This document shows, piece after piece, positions 7,854 through 16,155 of a DNA stretch of 64,000 nt. Each line of letters begins with the position of its first letter. Position 1 is the first letter of the stretch. The DNA is taken from assembly GCA_044347755.1 (NCBI GenBank), contig JBIKUE010000011.1, positions 8,915 through 72,914 of the forward strand, in the 5' to 3' direction. Origin of the DNA: M3007 sp044347755 (GTDB lineage Bacteria; Bacteroidota; Bacteroidia; Chitinophagales; Saprospiraceae). The translations under genes and the position numbers were made by a program. Under the pieces are notes generated by a model. It saw only the letters and a program-made list of their open reading frames with translations. It did not search any database and had not been told where the DNA came from.

Positions 7854-8183
7854 GTGTGTGAGTTGGCGTTAGAGTGTGTCTGAAAAACATTGCCGGAGAT
7901 GAAAATAGCAGATTTTGGGTCCTGACTGAGCGCCCTTTTTCGGGGAATAATGGGGCTTATTGCCCGAAAAAGACGCGAAAGGCAAGTTTCAAAAGATGCA
8001 TTTTCAGCCCGCTGAATGTTTTTCAGACACACTCTAGTCTAGGTATTATCACAGTAAGCTTATCCCCTGACTTCACCAAAATGATTATTCCATAAAAACC
8101 ATTTAACAGGGCGTCAGCCTACTAAAATACTAAGCCGAACGCCAACTCAAACACCCAAACACTCAAACACCCAAACACTCTCC
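7846..8183. repeat. Gap-filling inverted tandem words (GTGTTTGAGTTGGCGTT family)
   Basis: Left words GTGAGTGTTTGAGTGTGTGAGTTGGCGTT begin inside the dapD stop codon. The inverse, AAGCCGAACGCCAACTCAAACACCC followed by CAAACACTC words, occupies 8132-8183 and ends at the RDD gene ATG. The same words and polarity occur at 35404-35569 and 43640-43777. The left arm is interrupted at GGCGT by the TA-flanked element at 7870-8036. The structure could act as a terminator or processing hairpin between two rightward genes. Confidence 0.7.
7870..8036. mobile_element. TA-flanked MITE-like palindromic element
   Basis: GAGTGTGTCTGAAAAACATT at the left (7872-7891) is exactly inverted at the right (8015-8034), and each end is bordered by TA. 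That makes 22-bp perfect arms including the TA. Inside, CTTTTTCGGGGAATAA faces TTATTGCCCGAAAAAG with one mismatch, and looser pairing joins the rest, so the 167-bp unit is nearly one long hairpin. A TA border suits IS630/Tc1-mariner-type mobilisation. No coding capacity is present. The position within the flanking GTTTGAG repeat suggests insertion into that repeat. Confidence 0.6.
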
Positions 8184-8924
8184 ATGTCCAAAACCATTGA
8201 GATCCGGACCACACAGAATGTGACCATTGAGTATGAGCTCGCTGGGTTGCAGGAGCGTGCTATGGCCTGGCTTTTGGATACTTTTATTGTGGCCTTTGGG
8301 TATTATTCATTGGTTATTTTGATTTTGCTGGTGTTCCCGGGTATGGATAATATGTGGGGGATTTTTGTTGGGGTGCTCATGTTCCTGGTTTATTTTTTAT
8401 ACCATATCTGTTTCGAAATCCTGAAAAGAGGCCAAAGCCCGGGCAAAATGGCTATGAGTATCAAGGTGGTGAGGCTGGATGGAAAGGATCCGGAATGGAG
8501 CGATGTGACCCTTAGGGCATTACTTCAATTGGTTGATTCCATTTTTTGTCTGGGGCTGATAGGCGGATTGTTAATCAAAACCACGTCTAAAGCGCAACGC
8601 TTGGGCGATATGGCTGCCAACACTACCCTGATAAAACTGCAGAGTGCCAACCACGCCTTCCGGCTAAACGATATCCTGAATATATCGTCTCTCCAGAATT
8701 ATACTCCGGTTTATCCTCAGGTGCGCCATTTGAGTGAACGCGATATGATTTTTGTGAAATCAGTATTGACCCGGCTGAATACCTATCCCAACCAGGCCCA
8801 TGAAGAACTGGTGGAAGACCTGGTATCGAAATTAATGCCTATTCTGGGCATAGAGCATCGTCCCTTTAATCGGATTGATTTTTTAAAGACTTTGCTAAAA
8901 GATTATATCGTTCTTACTCGTTAA
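8184..8924 (+). CDS. RDD-family membrane protein
   Basis: This 246-residue protein begins with a cytosolic stretch (IEIRTTQNVTIEYELAG) and then the RDD domain: AGLQERAMAWLLDTFIVAFGYYSL (the R and first D of the family name), a second transmembrane helix, ILKRGQSPGKMAMSIKVVRLDG, and a third hydrophobic segment before KAQRLGDMAANTTLIK. The C-terminal 90 residues are soluble and helical. RDD proteins are three-helix membrane proteins with poorly known roles, sometimes linked to sodium/proton exchange or to stage II sporulation M-like partners. The neighbours give no functional lead. Confidence 0.85.
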   Translation: MSKTIEIRTTQNVTIEYELAGLQERAMAWLLDTFIVAFGYYSLVILILLVFPGMDNMWGIFVGVLMFLVYFLYHICFEILKRGQSPGKMAMSIKVVRLDGKDPEWSDVTLRALLQLVDSIFCLGLIGGLLIKTTSKAQRLGDMAANTTLIKLQSANHAFRLNDILNISSLQNYTPVYPQVRHLSERDMIFVKSVLTRLNTYPNQAHEELVEDLVSKLMPILGIEHRPFNRIDFLKTLLKDYIVLTR

Positions 8925-9092
8925 GCGTGGAAACCCTTTTTCGACTAATTTGTTGATCCATTTTGCGGATTCTGGCAATTGTTCATATTCTTCAGGCAGC
9001 CTAAAGAATATTTTTGTACTCTTGTAATTCGCTTTATCAACTGACCAACCTAATCCGTCTCCTGTAAGCCGTTTACTGTAAACCGTCCAACC

Positions 9093-11828
9093 ATGAAACA
9101 AAGACTACTCCTGCCGATTTTAGCCGTACTAGCCTTTCCGGTTGCCTTATTTGCTACCCACAATCGGGCAGGGGAAATCCATATTGAACAAATTGGACCG
9201 CTTACCATACGGGCTACTATCATTACCTGGACAAAAACCAGTAGCGTGAATGCCGATCGTGACACGCTTGAAATAAATTGGGGCGACGGTGTGATTCAGA
9301 AAGTAGCCCGGAACAATGGCCTGGGATTTCAGGGCGTACCCCTTGCCAATGATATCAAATACAATACCTACGTTTCAGAACATACCTATGCGGGTCCCAG
9401 CACCTATACAATTGGCATGACAGATCAAAACAGGATAGGTGGAATCATTAATGTAAATCCGCCCGCATCCGACAATGTGCCATTCCACATACAAACAACT
9501 TACACCTTCCAGGATGCGCAGTTTGGAGGCATGAATACCACGCCATTCCTGCTCCAGCCACCCATAGATAATGCCTGTGTAGGGAAACCGTACAAACACA
9601 ACCCAAATGCCTCAGACCCGGATGGGGATAGTTTATCTTATGAACTGATCGTTCCACTTCAGGGTCCTAATGCAGAGGTGCCCAATTATTCCTTCCCTAA
9701 TGAAATCGGATTTGGTCTAGACAACGTGTTCAGTCTGAATCCGGTTACCGGAGACATCCTTTGGAAATCGCCGAAGGTGCCTGGTGTATATAATATTGCT
9801 TTTGTCATCATCTCCTGGAGGAAGGGGAAAATCATTGACCGTACCATCCGCGACATGCAGATTTTTGTGTCAGCATGTAATAACAACCCTCCTGAAGTAG
9901 AAGCTGTGGATAAAATTTGTGTGGTTGCCGGCCAGGAAATCGACTTTACCGTTATAGGAACCGATATAGACACCACTGATCTGGTTCGCCTTTCCGCACT
10001 TGGCGCTCCGCTTACTTCACAATATAGCCCGGCTACCTTTACCGGAAACCTGGGATGGTTAGAATCGCCCGTTTCCGGTAAATTTCATTGGAAAACCGCC
10101 TGCGAACATATCTCCAATCAGCCGTATACTGTTGTATTTAAGGCAACAGATACGCTAACCACACCCCAGTTGGCAGATTTGTATACGGTTTCGATCAAGG
10201 TGGTTGGACCGGCGCCTGAAGATTTGCAAGCAGATGCCTCTCAGGGAAACATTGAAATAAGTTGGCAAAGGCCTTATGTCTGCGAAGATGCTGCAGAAAA
10301 TTACTTTCTTGGCTTTTCCGTTTGGCGCAGGGAAGGCAGTAATCCTTTTGTACCAGACACCTGCGAACCTGGCCTGGCTGGCAAAGGATATACCCAGCTT
10401 ATTGCAGTAACAAGAGCTGTAAAAGATGGCAGATATTATTATCAGGATACTCAGGTAGAGCGTGGCCGTACTTATTGTTACCGGGTGTTGGCCAAATTTG
10501 CACGGACTTCCATTGGAGGTTATCCTTATAATGTGGTTGAAAGTCTTGCGTCTGAAGAGGTTTGTGCTCAATTACCACGTGATCTGCCATTAATGACCAA
10601 TGTTTCGGTAGAAGCCACTGATCTGTCAGCCGGTCGCATGTATGTAGCCTGGTCCAAGCCAGTAGCCCAGGATTTGGATACGATCATCAATCACGGCCCA
10701 TATCGATACCAGTTGCGCAGGGCTGACGGATTTAGCGGAGGCACCTTTTCAGATGTACCGGGCGCTTCTTTTTCTGCCAACGAATTCTGGCAAGCCAACG
10801 ATACCACTTTTGCCTTTGATGAGCCGTTAAACACGGTTTCAGGTCCTCACCGCTATCAGGTGGATTTTTATGTAAAAGGGAATGTATTACTGGGGAATAC
10901 CAGGGCGGCATCCTCTGTATTCCTCTCTATTGTTTCTACCGATCAGACCAATATCCTGAGTTGGGAACACCAGGTACCCTGGAACAATTACCAGTACAGG
11001 ATTTTTCGCAAGAACAACCAAACCGGCCTATTCGATCCCATTGGGAGTTCCAGTATCAAACAATACGAGGATCGCGGCTTGATCAACGGTCAGGAATATT
11101 GTTATTATGTGGAAAGCGAAGGCACCTACAGTATCAGTGGCTTACTTAATCCGCTTTTTAACAAATCTCAAGAGATTTGTGGCGTTCCAATTGATACCGT
11201 ACCTCCTTGTGCACCCATATTGGCCGTAAGTAACCTTTGCGATGATCCAAATCAGGCTGAACCAGGACCGCCTTTCCTGAATCAGTTGTCCTGGACAAAC
11301 CCTAATACTACTTGTGGAGGCACAGATGATGCCGTTGCCTACAAGATTTGGTACGCCCCTTTGGAAGGAGAACCGCTTAATCTGATTATGGATCAGAACG
11401 GCGTCGACAACACTTCATTTACCCATAGTCTACCCGATCAATTGGCCGGTTGTTATGCGGTATCGGCCCTTGATTCTGTTGGCAATGAAAGTGCATTGAG
11501 TAATCTGGTTTGTGTAGACAACTGTCCAAATTATGTTTTACCCAATGCATTCACACCTAATGGAGACGGAGCCAATGACCTGTATACCCCATTCCCAGGC
11601 TGGCGATTTATTGCAAATGTGGAACTCCAGATCTTTAATCGTTGGGGTAATCTGGTTTTCCAGACCACAGAACCAACCATTAACTGGAACGGCACCAATG
11701 AGAGTGGCAAGGAACTCGCAGAAGGCACCTACTTTTACGTGTGTAAAGTATATGAATGGCGGGTAGGCGGCATTGTACTGCGCCCCGATTTGCTGCAAGG
11801 GTATATCGAACTTATTCGCGGAGAATAG
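9093..11828 (+). CDS. Large secreted protein with T9SS type B (gliding-motility-like) C-terminal domain
   Basis: The 911-residue protein has a signal peptide (residues 1-21, ending ALFA), then THNRAGEIHIEQIGPLTIRATI, a start shared by a common Bacteroidota surface protein group. The body contains a PKD-like first domain, cadherin/Ig-like segments (NPNASDPDGDSLSYELIVPLQG) and several fibronectin III-like domains (about 375-790). The C-terminus (about 815-911) reads PNAFTPNGDGANDLYTPFPG, NVELQIFNRWGNLVFQT, GKELAEGTYFYVCKVYEW: the CHU/gliding-motility-associated domain used as a type B sorting signal by T9SS. It is presumably exported to the surface as an adhesin. It has its own unit, and a TATTTTTG box at 9009-9016 is a possible -7 element. 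Confidence 0.9.
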   Translation: MKQRLLLPILAVLAFPVALFATHNRAGEIHIEQIGPLTIRATIITWTKTSSVNADRDTLEINWGDGVIQKVARNNGLGFQGVPLANDIKYNTYVSEHTYAGPSTYTIGMTDQNRIGGIINVNPPASDNVPFHIQTTYTFQDAQFGGMNTTPFLLQPPIDNACVGKPYKHNPNASDPDGDSLSYELIVPLQGPNAEVPNYSFPNEIGFGLDNVFSLNPVTGDILWKSPKVPGVYNIAFVIISWRKGKIIDRTIRDMQIFVSACNNNPPEVEAVDKICVVAGQEIDFTVIGTDIDTTDLVRLSALGAPLTSQYSPATFTGNLGWLESPVSGKFHWKTACEHISNQPYTVVFKATDTLTTPQLADLYTVSIKVVGPAPEDLQADASQGNIEISWQRPYVCEDAAENYFLGFSVWRREGSNPFVPDTCEPGLAGKGYTQLIAVTRAVKDGRYYYQDTQVERGRTYCYRVLAKFARTSIGGYPYNVVESLASEEVCAQLPRDLPLMTNVSVEATDLSAGRMYVAWSKPVAQDLDTIINHGPYRYQLRRADGFSGGTFSDVPGASFSANEFWQANDTTFAFDEPLNTVSGPHRYQVDFYVKGNVLLGNTRAASSVFLSIVSTDQTNILSWEHQVPWNNYQYRIFRKNNQTGLFDPIGSSSIKQYEDRGLINGQEYCYYVESEGTYSISGLLNPLFNKSQEICGVPIDTVPPCAPILAVSNLCDDPNQAEPGPPFLNQLSWTNPNTTCGGTDDAVAYKIWYAPLEGEPLNLIMDQNGVDNTSFTHSLPDQLAGCYAVSALDSVGNESALSNLVCVDNCPNYVLPNAFTPNGDGANDLYTPFPGWRFIANVELQIFNRWGNLVFQTTEPTINWNGTNESGKELAEGTYFYVCKVYEWRVGGIVLRPDLLQGYIELIRGE

Positions 11829-11844
11829 TCTGAAAAACAACACA

Positions 11845-13131
11845 CTATGCCGGCTTCCGCCAGGGCTTGATCACCAGTCGTAAACTTTGATCATAGGTCA
11901 GGTAGTTCCAAACCCAGTTCAGGAAAACAAAAACCTTATTTTTGGTTCCCAGGATATACAGCAGGTGAATAAACATCCACATACCCCAGGCTAAGAATCC
12001 CTGTGTTTTCCAAAAAGGAAGGTCAGCTACCGCACGGTGACGACCAATGGTTGCCATGCTACCCAGGTCTGTGTATCGGAATGGCTGTAAAGCTTCTCCC
12101 TTGTTCTTTCGGACTATGTTTTTAGCCAGAAGTTTTCCTTGCTGCATGGCTGGTTGCGCTACCTGAGGGTGACCGTTTGGCCATTCGGGATCATGTGTTT
12201 GAAGCGCAATATCTCCCAAGGCAAAAACATCAGAAAGACCGGCCACTTCATTGTACTCATTGCAGATTATACGATTGCCGCGTGCCATGGAGCTTGCCGG
12301 AATTCCCTCTAATTTGTTTCCGATAATACCTGCTGCCCAAATAACTTTATCGGCCCGGATGGTGGAGCCATCGTCCATTAATACCGTCTTGCCATCATAA
12401 GCCTTTACGACTTTGTCCAGCCAAAGTTCCACTCCCAGATCTTTCAGAAATTTTTCCGATTGGGCAGAAGCTTCCTCCGACATAGCATTCAACACTCTTG
12501 AGGAGCCATGAATTAAATGGATCTGGATTTCATCCCGATTCAAGTCCTGATAGTCTTTTCCAATGATGTGTTGTTTCATTTCGGCCAAAGCTCCGGCCAC
12601 CTCTACGCCGGTAGCACCGCCGCCTACCACCACGATATCCAGAAATCGCTGCCGGTCCGTGTAATCATCTGCAGTAACGGCTCGTTCATAATCTTCAAAA
12701 ATAGCATTTCGAAGGTAAAGCGCTTCACTAACCGATTTCATTGGTATGGCATTGGCTTTCAAATCCTCATTTCCGAACCAGTTAGTGTCTGCTCCCATCG
12801 CCAGCACCAAATAATCATATCTCAGGGCACCAATCTCCGTATCAATTTCGTGTGCTTCAGGCCGGACAGCCTGTACCGTGGCCAATCGGACAAAGACATT
12901 TTTTTGATTTTGAAAGACTTTCCTGAAGGGGAAAACGATACTGGAAGGCTCTAAGCCAGCCATAGCCACCTGGTAAAAAAGAGGTTGAAACTGGTGGTAG
13001 TTGTTTTTGTCAATCAGAACGATCTGGAAGGCTTTATTAGATGCCAATTTACGGGCCAGCGTAAGTCCAGCAAATCCGCCTCCCACAATCACAACACGCT
13101 TTTGGTCGGTATCCGGGATATTGAAATTCAT
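11845..13131 (-). CDS. ndh: Type II NADH:quinone oxidoreductase
   Basis: This 428-residue flavoprotein oxidises NADH and reduces quinone without pumping protons. The FAD site is VVIVGGGFAGLTLARKL (about 13-29) and the second Rossmann motif VVVGGGATGVEVAGALAEM binds NADH (about 165-185). The HQFQPLFYQVAMAGLEPSSI loop and AQPAMQQGKLLAKNIVRK are typical of NDH-2. The C-terminal region (GFLAWGMWMFIHLLYILGTKNK and following) is an amphipathic or hydrophobic membrane anchor. It is transcribed leftward, divergent from the cysK leader, and its 3' end faces the T9SS type B gene with only 16 bp between stops. Confidence 0.92.
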   Translation of the reverse strand: MNFNIPDTDQKRVVIVGGGFAGLTLARKLASNKAFQIVLIDKNNYHQFQPLFYQVAMAGLEPSSIVFPFRKVFQNQKNVFVRLATVQAVRPEAHEIDTEIGALRYDYLVLAMGADTNWFGNEDLKANAIPMKSVSEALYLRNAIFEDYERAVTADDYTDRQRFLDIVVVGGGATGVEVAGALAEMKQHIIGKDYQDLNRDEIQIHLIHGSSRVLNAMSEEASAQSEKFLKDLGVELWLDKVVKAYDGKTVLMDDGSTIRADKVIWAAGIIGNKLEGIPASSMARGNRIICNEYNEVAGLSDVFALGDIALQTHDPEWPNGHPQVAQPAMQQGKLLAKNIVRKNKGEALQPFRYTDLGSMATIGRHRAVADLPFWKTQGFLAWGMWMFIHLLYILGTKNKVFVFLNWVWNYLTYDQSLRLVIKPWRKPA

Positions 13132-13203
13132 AGGGTGATGTTTCTAACTTAAACCATTTTAAAGGTCTTTCTGTTTATGAAATTATTAAAAATAAGAACT
13201 GGC

Positions 13204-13235
13204 TTGGAATTTGTAATTCTAAACCAGTACATTTG
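13204..13235 (+). promoter_or_regulatory. Bacteroidota-type promoter of the cysK leader
   Basis: TACATTTG at 13228-13235 matches the TAnnTTTG -7 consensus exactly. A TTG at 13204-13206 lies 21 bp upstream, within the usual spacing for the -33 element. Transcription would start about 5-7 bp after the box, near 13241, only a few bases before the leader ATG at 13246. Confidence 0.7.
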
Positions 13236-13245
13236 TACACCTGTT

Positions 13246-13329
13246 ATGAACAAGTCACTATCTTTTATTACCGCATGTTGTTGCTGTTGTCCATCCGGAA
13301 GGAAAGGGAAGGCAGTTCACATGAGGTAA
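13246..13329 (+). CDS. Cysteine-rich leader peptide of the cysK attenuator
   Basis: This 27-codon frame encodes MNKSLSFITACCCCC followed by PSGRKGKAVHMR. Five consecutive cysteine codons (TGT TGT TGC TGT TGT, 13276-13290) are extremely unlikely by chance and match the logic of amino-acid leader peptides such as those of trp, his and leu operons. It lies just after a strong TAnnTTTG promoter and before an intrinsic terminator and a cysteine synthase gene. Bases 13301-13308 (GGAAAGGG), immediately after the Cys codons, can pair with the 5' arm of the terminator, providing an antiterminator. An overlapping 63-codon frame starting at a TTG (13233) was rejected because it begins inside the promoter box and lacks any family signal. 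Confidence 0.8.
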   Translation: MNKSLSFITACCCCCPSGRKGKAVHMR

Positions 13330-13360
13330 AAAAGATAATTCCAATCTATTTTTCCCATAA

Positions 13361-13407
13361 ACAGAGCACCCTTTCCGGCCAGATGCTGGAAAGGGTGCTC
13401 TGTTTTT
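13361..13407 (+). terminator. Intrinsic terminator (attenuator) before cysK
   Basis: Arms ACAGAGCACCCTTTCC (13361-13376) and GGAAAGGGTGCTCTGT (13388-13403) pair perfectly over 16 bp around an 11-base loop and are followed by a T run (13403-13407). It sits between the leader peptide and cysK on the same strand, so it would stop most transcripts unless antitermination occurs. The 5' arm segment CCCTTTCC (13369-13376) is complementary to 13301-13308 in the leader. Confidence 0.88.
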
Positions 13408-13436
13408 ACTCGTTTATCACTTAAAATAATACATTC

Positions 13437-14390
13437 ATGAAAGCTAACAACATTCTTGAAACCATTGGTAACACTCCCCATGTGCGCATTAACCGTCTTT
13501 TTGGAAAGGAACATGATGTATGGATCAAACTGGAGCGAGCCAACCCCGGTGGCAGCATCAAAGACCGTATTGCCTTGTCTATGATTGAAGATGCAGAACA
13601 ACGTGGATTACTTAAAGAAGGCAGCGTGATCATTGAGCCTACCAGCGGCAACACCGGCATTGGTTTAGCCATGGTAGCGGCAGTAAAAGGGTACCCGCTT
13701 ATTTTAGTCATGCCGGAAAGCATGAGTGTAGAAAGAAGGCGCCTGATGGCAGCCTATGGTGCACAATTTGATCTGACACCGAGAGAAAAAGGCATGAAAG
13801 GCGCTATTGCCAGAGCTCAGGAGTTGTTGGAACAAATCCCCAATGCGTGGATGCCCCAACAATTTGAGAACGAAGCCAATATTACTGTTCACAAAGCCAC
13901 TACCGTAAAGGAAATCCTGGCCGATTTTCCGGAGGGGATCGATGTTCTGATCACAGGAGTGGGCACCGGAGGGCATATCACAGCAGTTGCTGAAGAACTA
14001 AAAAAACATTTCCCCAAACTACAGGTATTTGCCGTTGAACCAGCTTTAAGTCCGGTTATTTCAGGCGGTCAACCCGGGCCACACCCTATTCAAGGTATCG
14101 GCGCAGGATTTGTACCCAAAAACCTGCACACAGAAATCCTGGATGGTATTATTCAAATTGAAAAAGAAGATGCCTTCGAATTTGCACGCAGAGCTGCACT
14201 CGAGGAAGGCATTTTTGGTGGTATTTCGTCCGGAGCAACCTTGGCTGCCATTGCTCAAAAACTACCGGAAATCCCGGCAGGAGCCAAAATACTTGGCTTC
14301 AATTATGATACCGGTGAACGATATCTCTCTATTGAAGGCCTATACCAATGGGAAGGCTCAGAGGCCATAACCATTCCCAAAGCTGGATAG
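13437..14390 (+). CDS. cysK: Cysteine synthase (O-acetylserine sulfhydrylase)
   Basis: This 317-residue PLP enzyme makes cysteine from O-acetylserine and sulfide. Motifs are NPGGSIKDRIAL with the PLP lysine (Lys42), the TSGNTGIGLA substrate loop (about 69-78), GVGTGGHITAV for PLP phosphate (about 174-184), and EEGIFGGISSGA near the C-terminus. Length is normal for CysK-type enzymes. The family also contains cystathionine beta-synthases, but no CBS domain is attached here. The gene is preceded by a Cys-codon leader and terminator, which strongly suggests control by cysteinyl-tRNA supply. A terminator follows directly. Confidence 0.94.
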   Translation: MKANNILETIGNTPHVRINRLFGKEHDVWIKLERANPGGSIKDRIALSMIEDAEQRGLLKEGSVIIEPTSGNTGIGLAMVAAVKGYPLILVMPESMSVERRRLMAAYGAQFDLTPREKGMKGAIARAQELLEQIPNAWMPQQFENEANITVHKATTVKEILADFPEGIDVLITGVGTGGHITAVAEELKKHFPKLQVFAVEPALSPVISGGQPGPHPIQGIGAGFVPKNLHTEILDGIIQIEKEDAFEFARRAALEEGIFGGISSGATLAAIAQKLPEIPAGAKILGFNYDTGERYLSIEGLYQWEGSEAITIPKAG

Positions 14391-14396
14391 AACACC

Positions 14397-14433
14397 AAAA
14401 AAGGGTCGGAAAAGACATTCCTGGCCCTTTTTT
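14397..14433 (+). terminator. Intrinsic terminator after cysK
   Basis: AAAAAAGGGTC (14397-14407) pairs with GGCCCTTTTTT (14423-14433), 11 bp including one G-T pair, and ends in a T run. It lies 7 bp after the cysK stop codon. Confidence 0.75.
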
Positions 14434-14594
14434 AATACCATTTTAAGGTTATTTATTGAAAATCAACAGATAAAGTCAGAATTTTGCGCTGCGTAACAAA
14501 ATAGGGCTGATTGTCGACGGTAAATTCCACATTTTAGCACGATATTTGCCATGTTTTAATCATGCTGCCTTTCGGCTACCAAATTTTAGATCTT

Positions 14595-16067
14595 ATGAAA
14601 GTAACACAACTCACAAAAATCTTTACCTTCAGTGCCCTTTTGCTGGCTCTGATACTCGTACCACAATCTTGTGGTGAAAACGAGATTGATGAAGTCGTGG
14701 AAAAAACGGCTCATGACTACGATTACAAAGTATACTGGGAATGGAACGAAACATTCCTTCAGATTGACCGGTTTGCACGCGGTTATCGTCCGGGACCCGG
14801 CCCACGCGCTTTGGGATATCTCGGTCTTTCTGCCTATGAATGTGTGGTTTCTGCCATGCCTGAAAACCGTTCAATTGCTGACCTGTACCCAGGTGTTGAT
14901 GTGCCAAAAGCAGATCCAAACCTGGAATACTACTGGCCGGCTGCCATCAATGCATCCTATTCATATTTGATGGAGCGTTTCTTCCCGCACATGCAGAATG
15001 ATCCAAATCCAACGGTAACCAATTCCTTTGGTTTGATCGAAAAGACCTTTGTCAAACTGCATGGTCAACACGCTCAGGAAACTACTGAAGAAATTCTGGA
15101 TCGTTCCGAAGCATTCGGTCGTGAAGTAGCTGCGGCTATTTATGCATGGGAGCAAACGGATACTCCTGGCCACAATGCCTTCCTGAACCCTCAGCCTACC
15201 TCTTACACACCTCCATCCGGCCCGGGTTTTTGGCAGCCAACGCCTCCAGATTTCAGCCGTGCCATGTTCCCATACTGGGGTCAAGTGCGCACATTTGCCC
15301 TTCGTCAGGATGAACTAACCTGCCGCCCGCCTATAGCTTATGGTGAGCACCCAGCTTCTCCATTCTACAGCCAGGCGCTTGAAGTGTACAGCACGGTGAA
15401 TACCATCCGCAATCCAACTCCAGGTTTAGAGGATTGGGCTGCTAACCAGCGCTGGGCAGCCATTTTCTGGTCTGACGATATTCTGAACCTCACTTTTGCA
15501 CCTCCTCCGCGTTTGATTGCTATTCTGAATCAGGTTGTAGCCAATGAAGACTCTGATCTGGCTGAAGCAGCTGAAGCATATGCTAAAATGGGTCTGGCAC
15601 TCAGCGATGCCGGCGTAGCACTTTGGAATTCAAAATACGTCTACAACGTAGAACGGCCTGTCAGCTACATCCGCAGAGTAATGTCTCAGCAATACCCTGA
15701 AGCAGCTAACTGGGAAACCATTCTGGATGCTACTGCTGTAGGTGGTATGTATGGCGTAACCCCTGCTTTCCCTGCCTACCCTTCCGGCCACTCCGGTTTT
15801 GGTGGTTGCGGTGGAAAGATCCTGTCTTCCATGTTCGAATACAATGCCAAGCACCCAGGCACCTACACCTTTACGGATCTGTGCCACCAGTTGCGTACAG
15901 AATTCCTGGGTACTCCGCGGGTATTCACGTCCTTCGCTCAAGCGGGTGAAGAAAATGCTTACTCCCGTATTCCACTTGGTGTACACTTCCGCATGGACTG
16001 CGAGGTGGGTCTCGAATTGGGCCGCCTCGCTGCTCAACGTGTATTGGAACTGCCCTGGAAGAAGTAA
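14595..16067 (+). CDS. Vanadium-dependent haloperoxidase-like PAP2 protein, lipoprotein
   Basis: The 490-residue protein starts at the ATG giving MKVTQLTKIFTFSALLLALI, with a lipobox-like VPQSC near residue 27. The C-terminal third holds the vanadate/phosphate pocket of the PAP2/haloperoxidase superfamily: PAYPSGHSGFGGCGG (catalytic-region His about 399) and IPLGVHFRMDCEVG (second His about 464, with Arg and Asp nearby). An upstream NSKYVYNVERPVSYIR segment holds the K...RP motif. Such proteins either oxidise halides with peroxide and vanadate or act as acid phosphatases, and sequence alone does not decide. Codon use and composition resemble the neighbours, although the 3' half is slightly more G+C rich. 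Confidence 0.85.
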   Translation: MKVTQLTKIFTFSALLLALILVPQSCGENEIDEVVEKTAHDYDYKVYWEWNETFLQIDRFARGYRPGPGPRALGYLGLSAYECVVSAMPENRSIADLYPGVDVPKADPNLEYYWPAAINASYSYLMERFFPHMQNDPNPTVTNSFGLIEKTFVKLHGQHAQETTEEILDRSEAFGREVAAAIYAWEQTDTPGHNAFLNPQPTSYTPPSGPGFWQPTPPDFSRAMFPYWGQVRTFALRQDELTCRPPIAYGEHPASPFYSQALEVYSTVNTIRNPTPGLEDWAANQRWAAIFWSDDILNLTFAPPPRLIAILNQVVANEDSDLAEAAEAYAKMGLALSDAGVALWNSKYVYNVERPVSYIRRVMSQQYPEAANWETILDATAVGGMYGVTPAFPAYPSGHSGFGGCGGKILSSMFEYNAKHPGTYTFTDLCHQLRTEFLGTPRVFTSFAQAGEENAYSRIPLGVHFRMDCEVGLELGRLAAQRVLELPWKK

Positions 16068-16094
16068 TTACTAATTATTACTCTTTGAGTACTA

Positions 16095-16130
16095 AAAAAC
16101 GCCATTCCGAATATTCGGAATGGCGTTTTT
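16095..16130. terminator. Bidirectional terminator between convergent genes
   Basis: A perfect 36-bp palindrome, AAAAACGCCATTCCGAAT and its exact inverse, has A and T runs on its two sides. It can terminate both the rightward haloperoxidase transcript and the leftward thioredoxin-like transcript whose stop codons flank it. Confidence 0.88.
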
Positions 16131-16155
16131 CTTTAGTCATCCATTGGTTTCAATC

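Noticed and set aside
8895..9101. Leftward 68-codon frame between the RDD and T9SS type B genes
   Set aside because: The C-terminal half looks protein-like (FFRLPEEYEQLPESAKWINK), but the frame overlaps both neighbours and its N-terminus is antisense to the 5' leader of the next gene. I cannot support it.
13233..13424. 63-codon frame overlapping the cysK leader
   Set aside because: It begins at a TTG inside the promoter box and has no family pattern; the 13246 frame fits the attenuator far better.
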